This document shows positions 6,120 through 15,194 of a DNA stretch of 64,000 nt, piece after piece; within the stretch, counting starts at the first letter, position 1, and each line of letters opens with the position of its first letter. The translations under genes and the position numbers were made by a program. A model generated the notes under the pieces. The model made no database searches. It saw only the letters and a program-made list of their open reading frames with translations, and was not told the DNA's origin. This DNA comes from Pseudomonadota bacterium (GTDB taxonomy: Bacteria; Bdellovibrionota; Bacteriovoracia; Bacteriovoracales; Bacteriovoracaceae): positions 248,001-312,000 of the forward strand of contig JAIYDL010000007.1 in NCBI GenBank assembly GCA_027487515.1. Reading direction: 5' to 3'.

Positions 6120-8933
6120 ATGAAACACCTTACCCCAGTCCTTCTTCTCCTCTTCTCCCTCACAGGCTGCGGGGAGCAGTCGAAGTCCACCCGACGAATC
6201 CAGTTGAACAAAACTGGAAACACCCAGGTTGTTCTGACCGGAGTGGAGAATGCGCCGTCAGTACGACAACATGCTCGGGCGCTCGGTCTGGAGATCCATG
6301 GTGATCAGATTCTCGTTGTGAAAGGCTTAGCTGAGAGCATTGAGCGCCTTGAGTTTCTAACCGGAACGGGCTTCGCTTTCATCGAGGACGAGCCAGTGGG
6401 AGTCGAGAGACCGGGGAGCTTTACCCCAGAGACCGGGGGTCTCTACCTGGCGAAAAAAGACTTCGGCCTTTTGGATTTTTGGAAACGCTATCCTGAAGCA
6501 GACGGTAGAAACGTCACCGTTGCGGTCATCGACGACGGCATCTCTCCGCACCAGCACGGATTCCGCCTAACATCCACCGGCGAGCGGAAGTTTTTAAAGA
6601 AGACTTCCCAGTCGACCTTCACGACCTTCGAGCTCGTCCAAATTGCGGATGGCTTCGAGGCCACCGTCGATGAGTCACGGCCAAGCTTTGAAAAACTTGA
6701 CCTCAACGCCGACGGGACTTCCGAGGCTTGGAAAATTCGCGTCGACCAGGGCCTAAGCACGGCGTGCGTCGACGTCAATAAAGACGGTCACTACGGAGAC
6801 CGCGAATGTGCGGGAAGTTTTGCGCAAACCGGTGGTTACGTTGAGCTTCGAGACGCCCGGTTCGTGTTAATGTTCGAGATCGACAGGGCCGCGAAAAAAA
6901 TCCAAGTCTTTCAACCCGAGCGAGGAACCGACTCCCATGGCGAGGGCGTGGCCTCCGTGCTGGCGGGGTACCGCATCGGTGATCTTCCAGGCTTTGACGG
7001 CGTCGCCCCAGGCGCGAAGATCGTTGATTACGACCTCTCGGAGCAGACCGCAGAGGCCTCCGAACGGGAGTTCACTCTAGGAACTTTCCTCCTTGCCCTA
7101 GACTGGGCAGGAAAAAACGGCGCCGAAGTGGCCAACATCAGCTACTCCCTTTTCTTCAGCTCCGCTCGGTCTCAGGCCTTCATGGCAAAGGCGTTGGATG
7201 ATCTCGTCAGAAAGTACAACATCGTAGTGAGCTTTTCGGCCGGTAACAATGGCCCGGGGCTTGGCTCCCTAAACCGCCGTGGGATCTATCCGAACTCTGT
7301 CCTTGTCGCCGGAGCGTTTATCTCAAAAGAGCTCGACGAACGGGTCCATGGAGTGACGGGAATCCCGGACGAAGGTCGAGTCGTTTACTACTCGAGCAGG
7401 GGGCCAGGGCTCGGCATCGGACCCACAGTGATCTCCCCTCTCTCGAGCCTGACAAACTCTTCGCCCGACTCAGGACACAGAGGTTTTAATGGTACGAGCT
7501 CGGCAGCTCCTGCTCTAGCCGGCGCTGCGGCCGTTCTCATTTCTGGGATAAAGCAACTTGGCCTTCGGGTGGATGCCGCGACCGTGGTGCACGCTCTTCG
7601 GCTCTCGGGTAAACAGTTAAAAAACGAAGCATTCATCTTCCAAGGCTTTGGTCTTCCGCAAGTTGAGGTGGCCCTCGCAACGTACCGAGAGCTGATTACC
7701 GGAAAACGGCCCATGGACGTCCGGGTGGCCATCGATCGGGACCAGATCGACGGCGTGGCACTTCGAGGAGTTTTCTTGCGGCGCTCAGAGTCAGTAGGGA
7801 TTGCGAGCCGTCGGGTCTCACTGACAGCGGTGATGTCTTCGCTGGCCCCGGCCGCAGCTCAGGTCAATCTCCTAACCCCCGTGAGACTCAGCTACTCTGA
7901 AGGCCTCACGGGCCCGAGAGAACTTTGGGTGTCGGCCTCTGCCAGCACAGCGTTCATCGACGTCGACGTCGACCGACTTCTTGGGAACCGTTCTGAAGCA
8001 TTCGGAGAGGTTCGAATCAGTTCCTCGATCGATGGCTCCCTCATGGCGATTATTCCAGTGACAGCTGTCGATGATAGGAATGTCCTGAGTCGCCCCTCAA
8101 CGGTTCTCACTGCGGGCCCTCAAGAGGGACTACGAGTTCCTTTGAATGTGCCTGCGGGAGTCCGCGGGTTTCGAGTCCGGACAGAGGTCCTGGATGGAGA
8201 CGAAAGGGCCGTGCTCCTCTCCGTGTTTGATCCCAACGGAATCCGTACCGTTCAGCAGCGACTGGCCAGTGACCTGTGGGTGCCAACTCCTGCTCCCGGC
8301 TTCTATCAGATCGGTCTGGCGATGGGCGGAGGTACGGGCCGAGGAGTTCGAGTACAGATTTCTATCGAAGCCCTTCAGCTTCGGTTGCGGACCCGGGCCA
8401 CGAAGGCAGACGCGCCGACGATAACGGTCACAAACTCGGGCCCTGCCCTCAGTACGCAGTTGAAGCTCACACCAGTCTCGGTTGAAATCAACTCCGTCAT
8501 TTTAAGTTCAAAGGACATCGACACCGGAGCGACCCTCACTAGCGCGCTTTCCGAAGGTTCGTACAGCATCGATTTCAGGACGGTCAATTCCGCAGACCTG
8601 AGCTACCTGTACGCCACTTGCACGATTAAGGAAGAGGCCAGTGACGGTAAGGTCAAGCTGACAGACGCGATGACCTTAACCGTTCCTGCGTCGGGAACAA
8701 AGGCCACCATCCGGTGTATGCCCTTTGACCGAGGTGGAATCATGGAGGAACCCATCGAGTGGCAGCTGCGCCTCCTGAAAGACGGAAAAGGGAGCACCGA
8801 GAGAATGGACATTCAACGGGAACAAAGCGCCGCAGTGAAGTTCCCGCAGGCACCCGTCGGTCGGTACCGGGTTGATGCCCTTGACCCCTTCACGGGCACA
8901 GTGATCGAACTGGGAGAAGTCGACCTCGACTAA
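6120..8933 (+). CDS. Subtilisin-like (S8) serine protease, lipoprotein, with long C-terminal region
   Basis: A 937-residue exported protease. The N-terminus MKHLTPVLLLLFSLTGC carries a lipobox with Cys17. The S8 triad is visible: Asp138 in VAVIDDG, His273 in GTDSHGEGVAS and Ser460 in NGTSSAAP, with the oxyanion Asn in SAGNNGPG. Between Asp and His there is an insertion with two DxNxDG loops (DLNADGTSE near 194 and DVNKDGHYGD near 218), likely Ca-binding. Residues ~25-90 may be a propeptide. The ~400 residues after the catalytic domain are beta-rich with no family I recognise. I chose the ATG at 6120 because it gives a clean lipoprotein signal; the longer frame from 6009 starts inside a terminator hairpin. 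It probably acts at the cell surface or in the periplasm. Confidence 0.88.
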   Translation: MKHLTPVLLLLFSLTGCGEQSKSTRRIQLNKTGNTQVVLTGVENAPSVRQHARALGLEIHGDQILVVKGLAESIERLEFLTGTGFAFIEDEPVGVERPGSFTPETGGLYLAKKDFGLLDFWKRYPEADGRNVTVAVIDDGISPHQHGFRLTSTGERKFLKKTSQSTFTTFELVQIADGFEATVDESRPSFEKLDLNADGTSEAWKIRVDQGLSTACVDVNKDGHYGDRECAGSFAQTGGYVELRDARFVLMFEIDRAAKKIQVFQPERGTDSHGEGVASVLAGYRIGDLPGFDGVAPGAKIVDYDLSEQTAEASEREFTLGTFLLALDWAGKNGAEVANISYSLFFSSARSQAFMAKALDDLVRKYNIVVSFSAGNNGPGLGSLNRRGIYPNSVLVAGAFISKELDERVHGVTGIPDEGRVVYYSSRGPGLGIGPTVISPLSSLTNSSPDSGHRGFNGTSSAAPALAGAAAVLISGIKQLGLRVDAATVVHALRLSGKQLKNEAFIFQGFGLPQVEVALATYRELITGKRPMDVRVAIDRDQIDGVALRGVFLRRSESVGIASRRVSLTAVMSSLAPAAAQVNLLTPVRLSYSEGLTGPRELWVSASASTAFIDVDVDRLLGNRSEAFGEVRISSSIDGSLMAIIPVTAVDDRNVLSRPSTVLTAGPQEGLRVPLNVPAGVRGFRVRTEVLDGDERAVLLSVFDPNGIRTVQQRLASDLWVPTPAPGFYQIGLAMGGGTGRGVRVQISIEALQLRLRTRATKADAPTITVTNSGPALSTQLKLTPVSVEINSVILSSKDIDTGATLTSALSEGSYSIDFRTVNSADLSYLYATCTIKEEASDGKVKLTDAMTLTVPASGTKATIRCMPFDRGGIMEEPIEWQLRLLKDGKGSTERMDIQREQSAAVKFPQAPVGRYRVDALDPFTGTVIELGEVDLD

Positions 8934-8939
8934 GATTCT

Positions 8940-9329
8940 ATGATGTTAAAGTTAACGACGACCTACGCTTGTTTCCTCGCTTTCCTATTCATATTCCTGA
9001 GCGTGCGGACAATACGAGAACGCCGGAGGAGTAAAGTCGCCATCGGTTCGAGCACCGATCCGGCGCTCGAACGCGCCGTCCGGGCCCACGCTAATTTCTC
9101 GGAGTACGTGCCCTTTGCCCTTTTCCTCATGGCCATCTCGGAAATCCATGGGTCGAATCCCGTCGTCCTCCATGGGGCCGGACTCATGCTGAGTTTCAGC
9201 AGAATCTCTCATGCCTTTGGCATTTCTCGCCTCGACGAGGACTTCAGATTCCGAGTGGGGGGCATGATCGGAACGTTCACGACCTACTTCATTCTCATGG
9301 CATCGAACCTCTTCTTGATCCTGCGCTAG
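8940..9329 (+). CDS. MAPEG family integral membrane protein
   Basis: A 129-residue, four-helix membrane protein of the MAPEG family (membrane-associated, eicosanoid and glutathione metabolism). The loop ERAVRAHANFSEYVPFALFL matches the family R-x-x-x-N-x-x-E-x-x-P signature, and SRISHAFGI fits the third-helix R-x-x-H motif. Bacterial members are mostly uncharacterised; some have glutathione transferase or peroxidase activity. It starts six bases after the stop of the S8 protease, so it is probably co-transcribed, though a functional link is not obvious. Its 3' end overlaps the convergent barrel protein by four bases. Confidence 0.9.
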   Translation: MMLKLTTTYACFLAFLFIFLSVRTIRERRRSKVAIGSSTDPALERAVRAHANFSEYVPFALFLMAISEIHGSNPVVLHGAGLMLSFSRISHAFGISRLDEDFRFRVGGMIGTFTTYFILMASNLFLILR

Positions 9330-10297
9330 ATGAAGAGCGTCAGTGTTAAAGAAAGCTCCTTGAGAAGAAAGTAGTTGTAGTTTGCACCCATGATCATGTG
9401 CTGGTTGAGAGAGTACTGAAGCCCCAGGTAGGTTGCCGATTTTTCTTTTGCCCGGTCGAGCTCCCCTTCGACGAAGATGGTCTGCGCACTCGTTTCCTTG
9501 CGGCTCGCGAATGAGAGGAGCAAATCCTTGTAGTAGACCGATGCCGAGAGCAGGGCGATGTCCGTGGGAGTGCCGTAAAAGTCGAGCTTCGACTTGATCA
9601 ACCCGTAATCGACGGCGAAATTACTGAATCGAGTTCCGACGGTGTAGGTCGTAACGACGAATCTCTCTGAAGCCGAGTCCTCTTCGTAAAGCTGGGCGTA
9701 GGTGGATCCAGTTCCGTCTCGAATGGTCCGAGTGTAGTCGATGAAGAAATCATCCTGGTACGCGGACGCACCGAAGTGCAGGAGCCAAATCCTGCCAGAA
9801 ATTCCAAGACCGTAATTGACTTTTTTAAGTTCTGAATGCCGCTTCAGGATGAGTCCCGCGTCTAAGCCTAGATTTTTTTGGGAAACGAGTTTCCCGGCGA
9901 GGGCGAGAGTTAGCTTTTGATTCTTAAACTGATGCTTTTCTTCGGTGCGCTTCGTGATCTCCTCCGGTAACTCCGGCACTCGGTTACCGAAGAAGCCATT
10001 GTCCGGAGACCCGGAGATGAGTGCGCCTCCCATTTTACCAGTGCCACTAATGAGACCGTAGAGGATGGGGTTATTGGCCTGACCCAAAGCTTCGACCCCT
10101 AAGCCTTTGTCGAAACTCGTATTCGCCGGGTTGAGGTTACTTGCCGTGGAGCTCGTCGGGGCTGACTGGAAAGCATTTCGGCGTAACTGCTTCGTGACTC
10201 CGTGGCAGTTCGGGAGCTGGAGAACATCGCAAAGGTTACTCTTGGCATGCACGGCCATGGTGAGCAAACTTAGGAGGTATGCGAACAGGAATTTCAT
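9326..10297 (-). CDS. Exported protein, probable outer-membrane beta-barrel
   Basis: About 323 residues with a Sec signal peptide (MKFLFAYLLSLLTMAVHAKS). The mature part starts with a Cys pair (NLCDVLQLPNC) and a Ser/Asn-rich linker. From about residue 125 it shows alternating hydrophobic and polar strands with aromatic girdle residues (for example GLGISGRIWLLHFGASAYQ), ending in LSLTLTLFI. That pattern suggests an outer-membrane barrel, but I do not recognise the family. A GTG at 10300 directly before the ATG is an alternative start. It is convergent with the MAPEG gene (four-base overlap). Confidence 0.6.
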   Translation of the reverse strand: MKFLFAYLLSLLTMAVHAKSNLCDVLQLPNCHGVTKQLRRNAFQSAPTSSTASNLNPANTSFDKGLGVEALGQANNPILYGLISGTGKMGGALISGSPDNGFFGNRVPELPEEITKRTEEKHQFKNQKLTLALAGKLVSQKNLGLDAGLILKRHSELKKVNYGLGISGRIWLLHFGASAYQDDFFIDYTRTIRDGTGSTYAQLYEEDSASERFVVTTYTVGTRFSNFAVDYGLIKSKLDFYGTPTDIALLSASVYYKDLLLSFASRKETSAQTIFVEGELDRAKEKSATYLGLQYSLNQHMIMGANYNYFLLKELSLTLTLFI

Positions 10298-10529
10298 CAC
10301 TTGATCATAGCATCACCGGGAGTCTCTTCTGATTTTTTTTGACCTCCCTCGACGTGACCATTCGGAGATTCGGAAAAGTCATGCCCCCCTTGGGCGAGTG
10401 AACGGAACTCTGGCACTTGTCGAAGTTTTTGACACCCTATACTTCCTACCATGGAGTTTGGGCCCCTCGCTGCTGGCCCAAGGGTTGCAGTGTTTCAGTC
10501 AAGAATTGTAAAACCAGGAGAAGCTGGCC

Positions 10530-12152
10530 ATGAATAAGATCAAAAGAACTGTTGTTCTCTTCTGTTTAACCACCGCTGCCATCGCTCAAGGGCAGTCGAC
10601 CCCCATTCTGACCTTCGACCCTTCGCAACGGAGCACCGACACTCCTACGTGGCAGGTCCCGAGATCAGGGCAGCTCGATAGCACTAACCAAAAGGCCCTA
10701 GGCGACAGTCGGGTTCTCGCAGACCCAGCGAACCAGGCCCTCTTAACTCCGATTAAAACGCCCTCAGGGACCCTGCAGTTCTTCAGTCCCGTCGCAAGAA
10801 TCCTGACCAGTGTCACCGATGACCTATCGCCGCTTGAGGAAGATCCGCTCGAGGCATGCTACAACCTCCAGAAGCTCGACCTGAGCTTGATTCGGGTTCG
10901 CTTCCAGGGTTGCAGGAACGTCGATCGAAAACTCATCGACGAGACCTTCATGCATTCCTTGATCGCTTGCCGGGACGTGTACAACTCCGAACAGTATGCC
11001 CCCGGGGCACAGAAGCGCGGGTACGTGAACCTCTCTTCCCAGTCAAGTCTTCTTGGACTCATGGAAGTCATGGCCGTCACTTTCAAAGAGCTTCCGCTAC
11101 CAAAGACCATGTGGACCGCTCGCGACCGGGAACAATTCCGAGAAATTTTCGTCAAGGTTAGAGGTGTCACCCTCGTCAAAAACATTGGAAAACAGCTCCA
11201 GCTCTTCACGAGCTTCGTCAGCGCTGCCAACAGATGCAACATGGGTCAAGTCGCAACTGAGCTAGTGGCCCCCCTCCGTGCCGATTATGACCAGGCCCTG
11301 ACGCGGATTCAAGAAATTGACCGCAAGGGTCGAGCACAGGTCCTCGCCGATCGGAACGCGGTCATTCAAAAAGGTCGTTCTCGAGAAGCCTTCCCGAATT
11401 CCAACCTCTCCGACGAAGACATCCGCTTCCTCACCATCTGGCTCGGAGGCTTCGCCTGGAGGAACAGGGGCGGAGGTCCGATCAAAGAGAGGGGGACACA
11501 AAACGCACGCCTCTATCATGCGCTGCTGCCACTCCGGACACTTGCCTACATGGCCGGAGCCTACGGAACCGCTGACTCCATCGGAGCGAAGCAGTTCTTC
11601 CGACTCTCGCGCCATGGTTGGGGGAAGTCGATGGACATGGGTCTGAACTCAAACACAATCGAAGAAGATACCATCGGGATGGCCAACAGAGGTCTCCTTC
11701 AGGTGACAGACATCGCTAAGGAACTCGACCAAAAAGGCTTCGATGGCTCTCTCGTCCGCCTCGGTGGAGCACAGATGGGAACCTGCTATAACTTTGCGGC
11801 CGAGCGCCTGTGGCTGATCCAGGTTCATCCGCACCCGCCGAAGCCGTTCGAGGGCTTCCTCGAGGGCTTCACTGCGTGGGGCGAACTTTGTACCGGAATG
11901 ACCATTGCTCTTGGAACCACAGAAGCACTCCTGAAAGGACGGGCCGCATCCGGGTACCAAAACCAGCAAGGATTCATGGATCAAAATGGGCAACAGTTCC
12001 AGGCGGTACAGACGGTTCAACCGACTCAGGTAGTGCAACCTGTGCAGCAGACGCCGGCCACCACCTCGGCGCCCCAGGTCCAGACCTTTAGCAGAACCTT
12101 CCGGATTCCTAGTATCCCGAAGATTCCGAAGATACCAAGCTTCCGTCGTTAA
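10530..12152 (+). CDS. Secreted protein of unknown function with Q/P-rich C-terminal tail
   Basis: A 540-residue protein with a signal peptide (MNKIKRTVVLFCLTTAAIAQG). The body is mostly helical with several cysteines (near EACYNLQKL, IACRDV, NRCNMGQ, GTCYNFA and GELCTG) that could form periplasmic disulfides. The last ~60 residues are low-complexity, with Val/Gln/Pro repeats (PTQVVQPVQQ) and an IPSIPKIPKIPSF end. I recognise no domain. It is a single-gene unit: a TATACT -10-like box lies near 10438 (no good -35), AGGAG precedes the start, and a strong terminator follows at 12159. Export to the periplasm or surface is inferred. Confidence 0.72.
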   Translation: MNKIKRTVVLFCLTTAAIAQGQSTPILTFDPSQRSTDTPTWQVPRSGQLDSTNQKALGDSRVLADPANQALLTPIKTPSGTLQFFSPVARILTSVTDDLSPLEEDPLEACYNLQKLDLSLIRVRFQGCRNVDRKLIDETFMHSLIACRDVYNSEQYAPGAQKRGYVNLSSQSSLLGLMEVMAVTFKELPLPKTMWTARDREQFREIFVKVRGVTLVKNIGKQLQLFTSFVSAANRCNMGQVATELVAPLRADYDQALTRIQEIDRKGRAQVLADRNAVIQKGRSREAFPNSNLSDEDIRFLTIWLGGFAWRNRGGGPIKERGTQNARLYHALLPLRTLAYMAGAYGTADSIGAKQFFRLSRHGWGKSMDMGLNSNTIEEDTIGMANRGLLQVTDIAKELDQKGFDGSLVRLGGAQMGTCYNFAAERLWLIQVHPHPPKPFEGFLEGFTAWGELCTGMTIALGTTEALLKGRAASGYQNQQGFMDQNGQQFQAVQTVQPTQVVQPVQQTPATTSAPQVQTFSRTFRIPSIPKIPKIPSFRR

Positions 12153-12158
12153 AAACTA

Positions 12159-12194
12159 AGAGAGCGCTCGCTTCTCCGCGAGCGCTCTCTTTGC
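12159..12194 (+). terminator. Strong hairpin terminator after the secreted protein
   Basis: A perfect 13-bp stem (12159-12171 with 12178-12190) encloses the loop TTCTCC and is followed by a short T-run (TTT then GCCC). It begins seven bases after the stop codon at 12152. The stem is near-symmetric, so it could also act on transcripts entering from the other side. Confidence 0.85.
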
Positions 12195-12312
12195 CCCCCA
12201 CTCACCACTCCGCGGACAAAAACTTTCCCCAGTTAAGTGGATACGGTCATCCACAATCCTGAGGGGAACGAACCAGTTAGGCCCTGGCCCATAAGTTCCG
12301 ATAGCTAAAATA

Positions 12313-13650
12313 ATGAAAAAGATCACCGGCCCTTCGCTCCTATCCATTCTCTGGAACACTCGAAAGTTCCGGCGAGACCCCATCGCTTTTGGAGAAGAGC
12401 TTCTGCGGAAGTACGGGAACGTCTTCAAACTCAACATCTGGCCATTTCGAATCATCGTCTTAAACGATCCGGCCTATCACCAGTGGGTCCTGAAGGATAA
12501 CTTTGAGAACTACGTGAAAGGCAAGGCCTACGAAAAGCTCGAGCCGTTATTCGGGCAAGGCCTCTTGGTGACCGAGAACAAGTACTGGCGACAGAACCGC
12601 GCCAACGTGGGCCCGGCCTTTAGAGTGAAGCACATGGACCTTTACTTCGAAGACATCACCGTCCGGGCCCGAAAGGCCATGGCGGCATGGGAATCGAAAG
12701 GCCACATCGACTTTCACCAAGAGATGATGAACCTGACACTCTCCATCATCGTCAAGACGCTCTTCAACGTTGACTTCGGACGTGACTCCGAAAAGCTCTC
12801 GCATGCCATCCACGACTACATGGCCGGGATGGAAAACCAGATCTTCCAGATTTCGAAGTTCCAGCAGTACCTCCCCACGAAAGTGAACCGGAACTTCAAA
12901 GCGGCCGTGAAGTACTTGAACGGCGCCGTCGACGACATCATCGCGAGTCGACGGAACTCCCCAGACGAGGAGCGCAGTGACCTCATCTCTCTGTTACTCC
13001 GGGCGGAGAAAGGCGGGGGCCCGCAGGGGATCACCAACCGGTACCTCCGAGACGAGGTCATGAACTTTGTGGTGGGTGGCCACGAAACTACGGCGAACGC
13101 TCTCTCCTGGTGCATGAGTGATATCTTAAGGTACCCCGAAGTGTGCGAGCGGATCTTGGAAGAAATTCAACGAGTCCTTGGGACGAGAGACCTCGCCCTC
13201 GCCGACCTCGACCAATTCACCTACCTCGATCAGGTCATCAACGAAAGCCTCCGGATGAGTCCTCCCCTCTGGATCATGTCGCGAGAAACGCTCGAAGCCG
13301 ATGTCATCGATGGGTACCCGATCTCGAAGGGGACCATCGTCGTGGTGAGTTCCTATTTCTTGCACCACCGAGAAGACATCTGGCCTCGGCCCGAGTGCTA
13401 TGATCCTGGCCGCTTCTCCGTTGAAGAGATCAAGCGCAGACCGAAAAACTCGTTCCTTCCCTTCGGCCTTGGGCCCCGCGCCTGCATCGGAGAAATGCTC
13501 GGGCGAATGGAAATCAAGGCGGTGCTCATCATGGTTCTTCAGAAGTTTGAACTCTCGTTAGACTCCAGGGTTCCGGTCGAAAAGTTCGCGACCGTAACTC
13601 TTAGACCCAAGAACGGAGTGCCCGTTTCGCTTCAACGGCGGGCCGCATGA
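12313..13650 (+). CDS. Cytochrome P450
   Basis: A 445-residue P450 without a membrane anchor. The heme-thiolate loop is FLPFGLGPRACIG with Cys391 as axial ligand. The I-helix reads VVGGHETTANALSW (the usual A/G-G-x-D/E-T-T), the K-helix ExxR is in INESLRM, and the PERF-type segment is PGRFSVEEI. It resembles the CYP4/CYP102-like branch that hydroxylates fatty acids, sterols or terpenoids, rather than the camphor type. The SDR gene overlaps its stop (ATGA at 13647), so the hydroxylated product may be oxidised further by that enzyme. No ferredoxin or reductase is adjacent, so redox partners must come from elsewhere. No strong SD is visible. Confidence 0.93.
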   Translation: MKKITGPSLLSILWNTRKFRRDPIAFGEELLRKYGNVFKLNIWPFRIIVLNDPAYHQWVLKDNFENYVKGKAYEKLEPLFGQGLLVTENKYWRQNRANVGPAFRVKHMDLYFEDITVRARKAMAAWESKGHIDFHQEMMNLTLSIIVKTLFNVDFGRDSEKLSHAIHDYMAGMENQIFQISKFQQYLPTKVNRNFKAAVKYLNGAVDDIIASRRNSPDEERSDLISLLLRAEKGGGPQGITNRYLRDEVMNFVVGGHETTANALSWCMSDILRYPEVCERILEEIQRVLGTRDLALADLDQFTYLDQVINESLRMSPPLWIMSRETLEADVIDGYPISKGTIVVVSSYFLHHREDIWPRPECYDPGRFSVEEIKRRPKNSFLPFGLGPRACIGEMLGRMEIKAVLIMVLQKFELSLDSRVPVEKFATVTLRPKNGVPVSLQRRAA

Positions 13651-14450
13651 GAGAGTCCTGGGCAGTTGTGACCGGAGCATCGAGTGGGATCGGGAAAGAG
13701 TATGCCCGAGTGCTTGCGAAGACAGGGATCCACTGTGTGCTTGTCGCCCGGCGAGAAGAACAGCTAAAGGGGCTCGCAGCGGAGTTGAGCCGGGACCACG
13801 GCATCAACTGCGTCATCATCGTCAAAGACCTTTCGGATCGCAGTTCAGCGCAGGAGATCTACGCCGAATGTTCTCGGTTGGGCCTTCACGTGGATTACCT
13901 GATTAACAATGCCGGCGCCGGGGTCTTTGAGTACTTCAACCAAGCTGATCTGGGGTCCATTGAGAAGATGCTCGAGCTCAACGTCATGGCACCGACGATT
14001 CTCACCAAGCTCTTCCTTCAAGACATGATCCCCCGGGGCCGCGGGTACGTGCAATTCGTCGCCTCCATCGCCTCCTACTTGCCAACGCCGCTGTACGCGG
14101 GCTACGGAGCGAGTAAGGCCTATGACCGGCACTTCGCCACCTCCCTGAACTACGAACTCAGAGGCACAGGGGTTCATTGCTCAGTGATCAATCCCGGCTT
14201 CACCGCCACGGAGTTTTTCGAGGCCGCAGGACAGAAAAACTCTTGGTCTCAGCGGCTGCAGATGATGTCCGCGAAGCGCTGTGCGGAGATTGCTTTCTGG
14301 TCCCTGAAAAAGAACAAGGCAAGTGTCATGGCCGGGCCGCTGAACTGGTTCACGGCGCACGTCCTTTGCAGAATAACTCCCGTGAGACTTCAGGCGTGGC
14401 TCCTCCAGGACGACCTAGTCCGGAGCAACAAGATCGAACGGAAGCGATGA
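13647..14450 (+). CDS. Short-chain dehydrogenase/reductase (SDR)
   Basis: A 267-residue classical SDR. The NAD(P) motif TGASSGIG is at residues 9-16, NNAG at 87-90, the catalytic Ser is in FVASIAS (140 or 143), and Tyr153-x-x-x-Lys157 is in YGASK. Arg-Arg after the second strand (VARREEQL) suggests NADP(H). The C-terminus has a hydrophobic patch (WFTAHVLCRITPVRLQAWLL) that could touch the membrane, as in some steroid and ketoacyl reductases. The start overlaps the P450 stop as ATGA, a two-gene operon. Its 3' end overlaps the convergent methyltransferase-like gene by 36 bases. Confidence 0.93.
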   Translation: MRESWAVVTGASSGIGKEYARVLAKTGIHCVLVARREEQLKGLAAELSRDHGINCVIIVKDLSDRSSAQEIYAECSRLGLHVDYLINNAGAGVFEYFNQADLGSIEKMLELNVMAPTILTKLFLQDMIPRGRGYVQFVASIASYLPTPLYAGYGASKAYDRHFATSLNYELRGTGVHCSVINPGFTATEFFEAAGQKNSWSQRLQMMSAKRCAEIAFWSLKKNKASVMAGPLNWFTAHVLCRITPVRLQAWLLQDDLVRSNKIERKR

Positions 14451-15194
14451 CTTCTGGCCCACTAAGTAGGTGATCTGAAATCCGAAGGTCGTGCGCACCT
14501 GCCCCACTTCCCACGTATAGTCCGGCGCCTCGAGATTTTGAATGAGGTCCCGGAGTTCGCTCGGTGTTCGAGTCCTAAAGCAAGTCATCACAATGTCGAA
14601 GGCCGTGACCAATGGGATCACAGGAACGAGGTAGGTCAGGATCAACCGCCAGGGATTGAAGGGCCGGATGAAGGGAATCAGGAAGAAGCTCGTGAACAAA
14701 GACGGTAAAACCATCAACACGTTGATCAGGGATCTTTGGGTGAACTCAAAGACACCGATCGGGCATCTTTTTTCAAACGCATCCTTTAAGACGTCGGACG
14801 CAACGGTGTCCGGGAGATGATGAAATGACGTGAACAGCGTCCGAGCTCCGGTCAAGGACGGAGGAACTCGCCGGGCATCAACCGGAGTGTCATAATAGAA
14901 GACTCCCGGAGGCCATCCTTTCGGGGCCGCCGGAGGGTAGAGATCGGTGAGGGTCAACGACTTCACCGTCGCTCCGACTTTATCCAGGAGTAAGAGACTC
15001 CCGCCTCCGGAGCCAGCGCAAAGGTCGACCCAGTCGCCGGAGGAGGATTCGATCAGGGTGCGCAGCTTCGGGACGATGGGGTGGTAAATGCGCAGAAGCT
15101 TTAAGTTCAGATACAAGAGCTCCGTGACCCCGTCTCGGATCACTTGAGGGCACCAAGGAAAGTCTTGGATCTCAAAGAGCTGGCGTCGCTTCAT
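14415..15194 (-). CDS. Class I SAM-dependent methyltransferase-like protein with hydrophobic segment
   Basis: A 259-residue protein. A Rossmann motif I is visible as WVDLCAGSGGGSLLLL, followed by LTLTDLYPPA (acidic residue after strand 2) and a FTSFHHLPD motif typical of small methyltransferases. Residues ~165-210 contain a strongly hydrophobic stretch (LVLPSLF-type then WRLILTYLVPVIPLV) that looks like one or two membrane helices, unusual for this fold. I chose the ATG at 15194 because it overlaps the stop of the upstream permease (ATGA, 15191-15194) and has GAGG just before it. Coupling to two FtsX-type permeases suggests a membrane-lipid or exported substrate. The substrate is unknown. Confidence 0.68.
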   Translation of the reverse strand: MKRRQLFEIQDFPWCPQVIRDGVTELLYLNLKLLRIYHPIVPKLRTLIESSSGDWVDLCAGSGGGSLLLLDKVGATVKSLTLTDLYPPAAPKGWPPGVFYYDTPVDARRVPPSLTGARTLFTSFHHLPDTVASDVLKDAFEKRCPIGVFEFTQRSLINVLMVLPSLFTSFFLIPFIRPFNPWRLILTYLVPVIPLVTAFDIVMTCFRTRTPSELRDLIQNLEAPDYTWEVGQVRTTFGFQITYLVGQKSSLPFDLVAPD

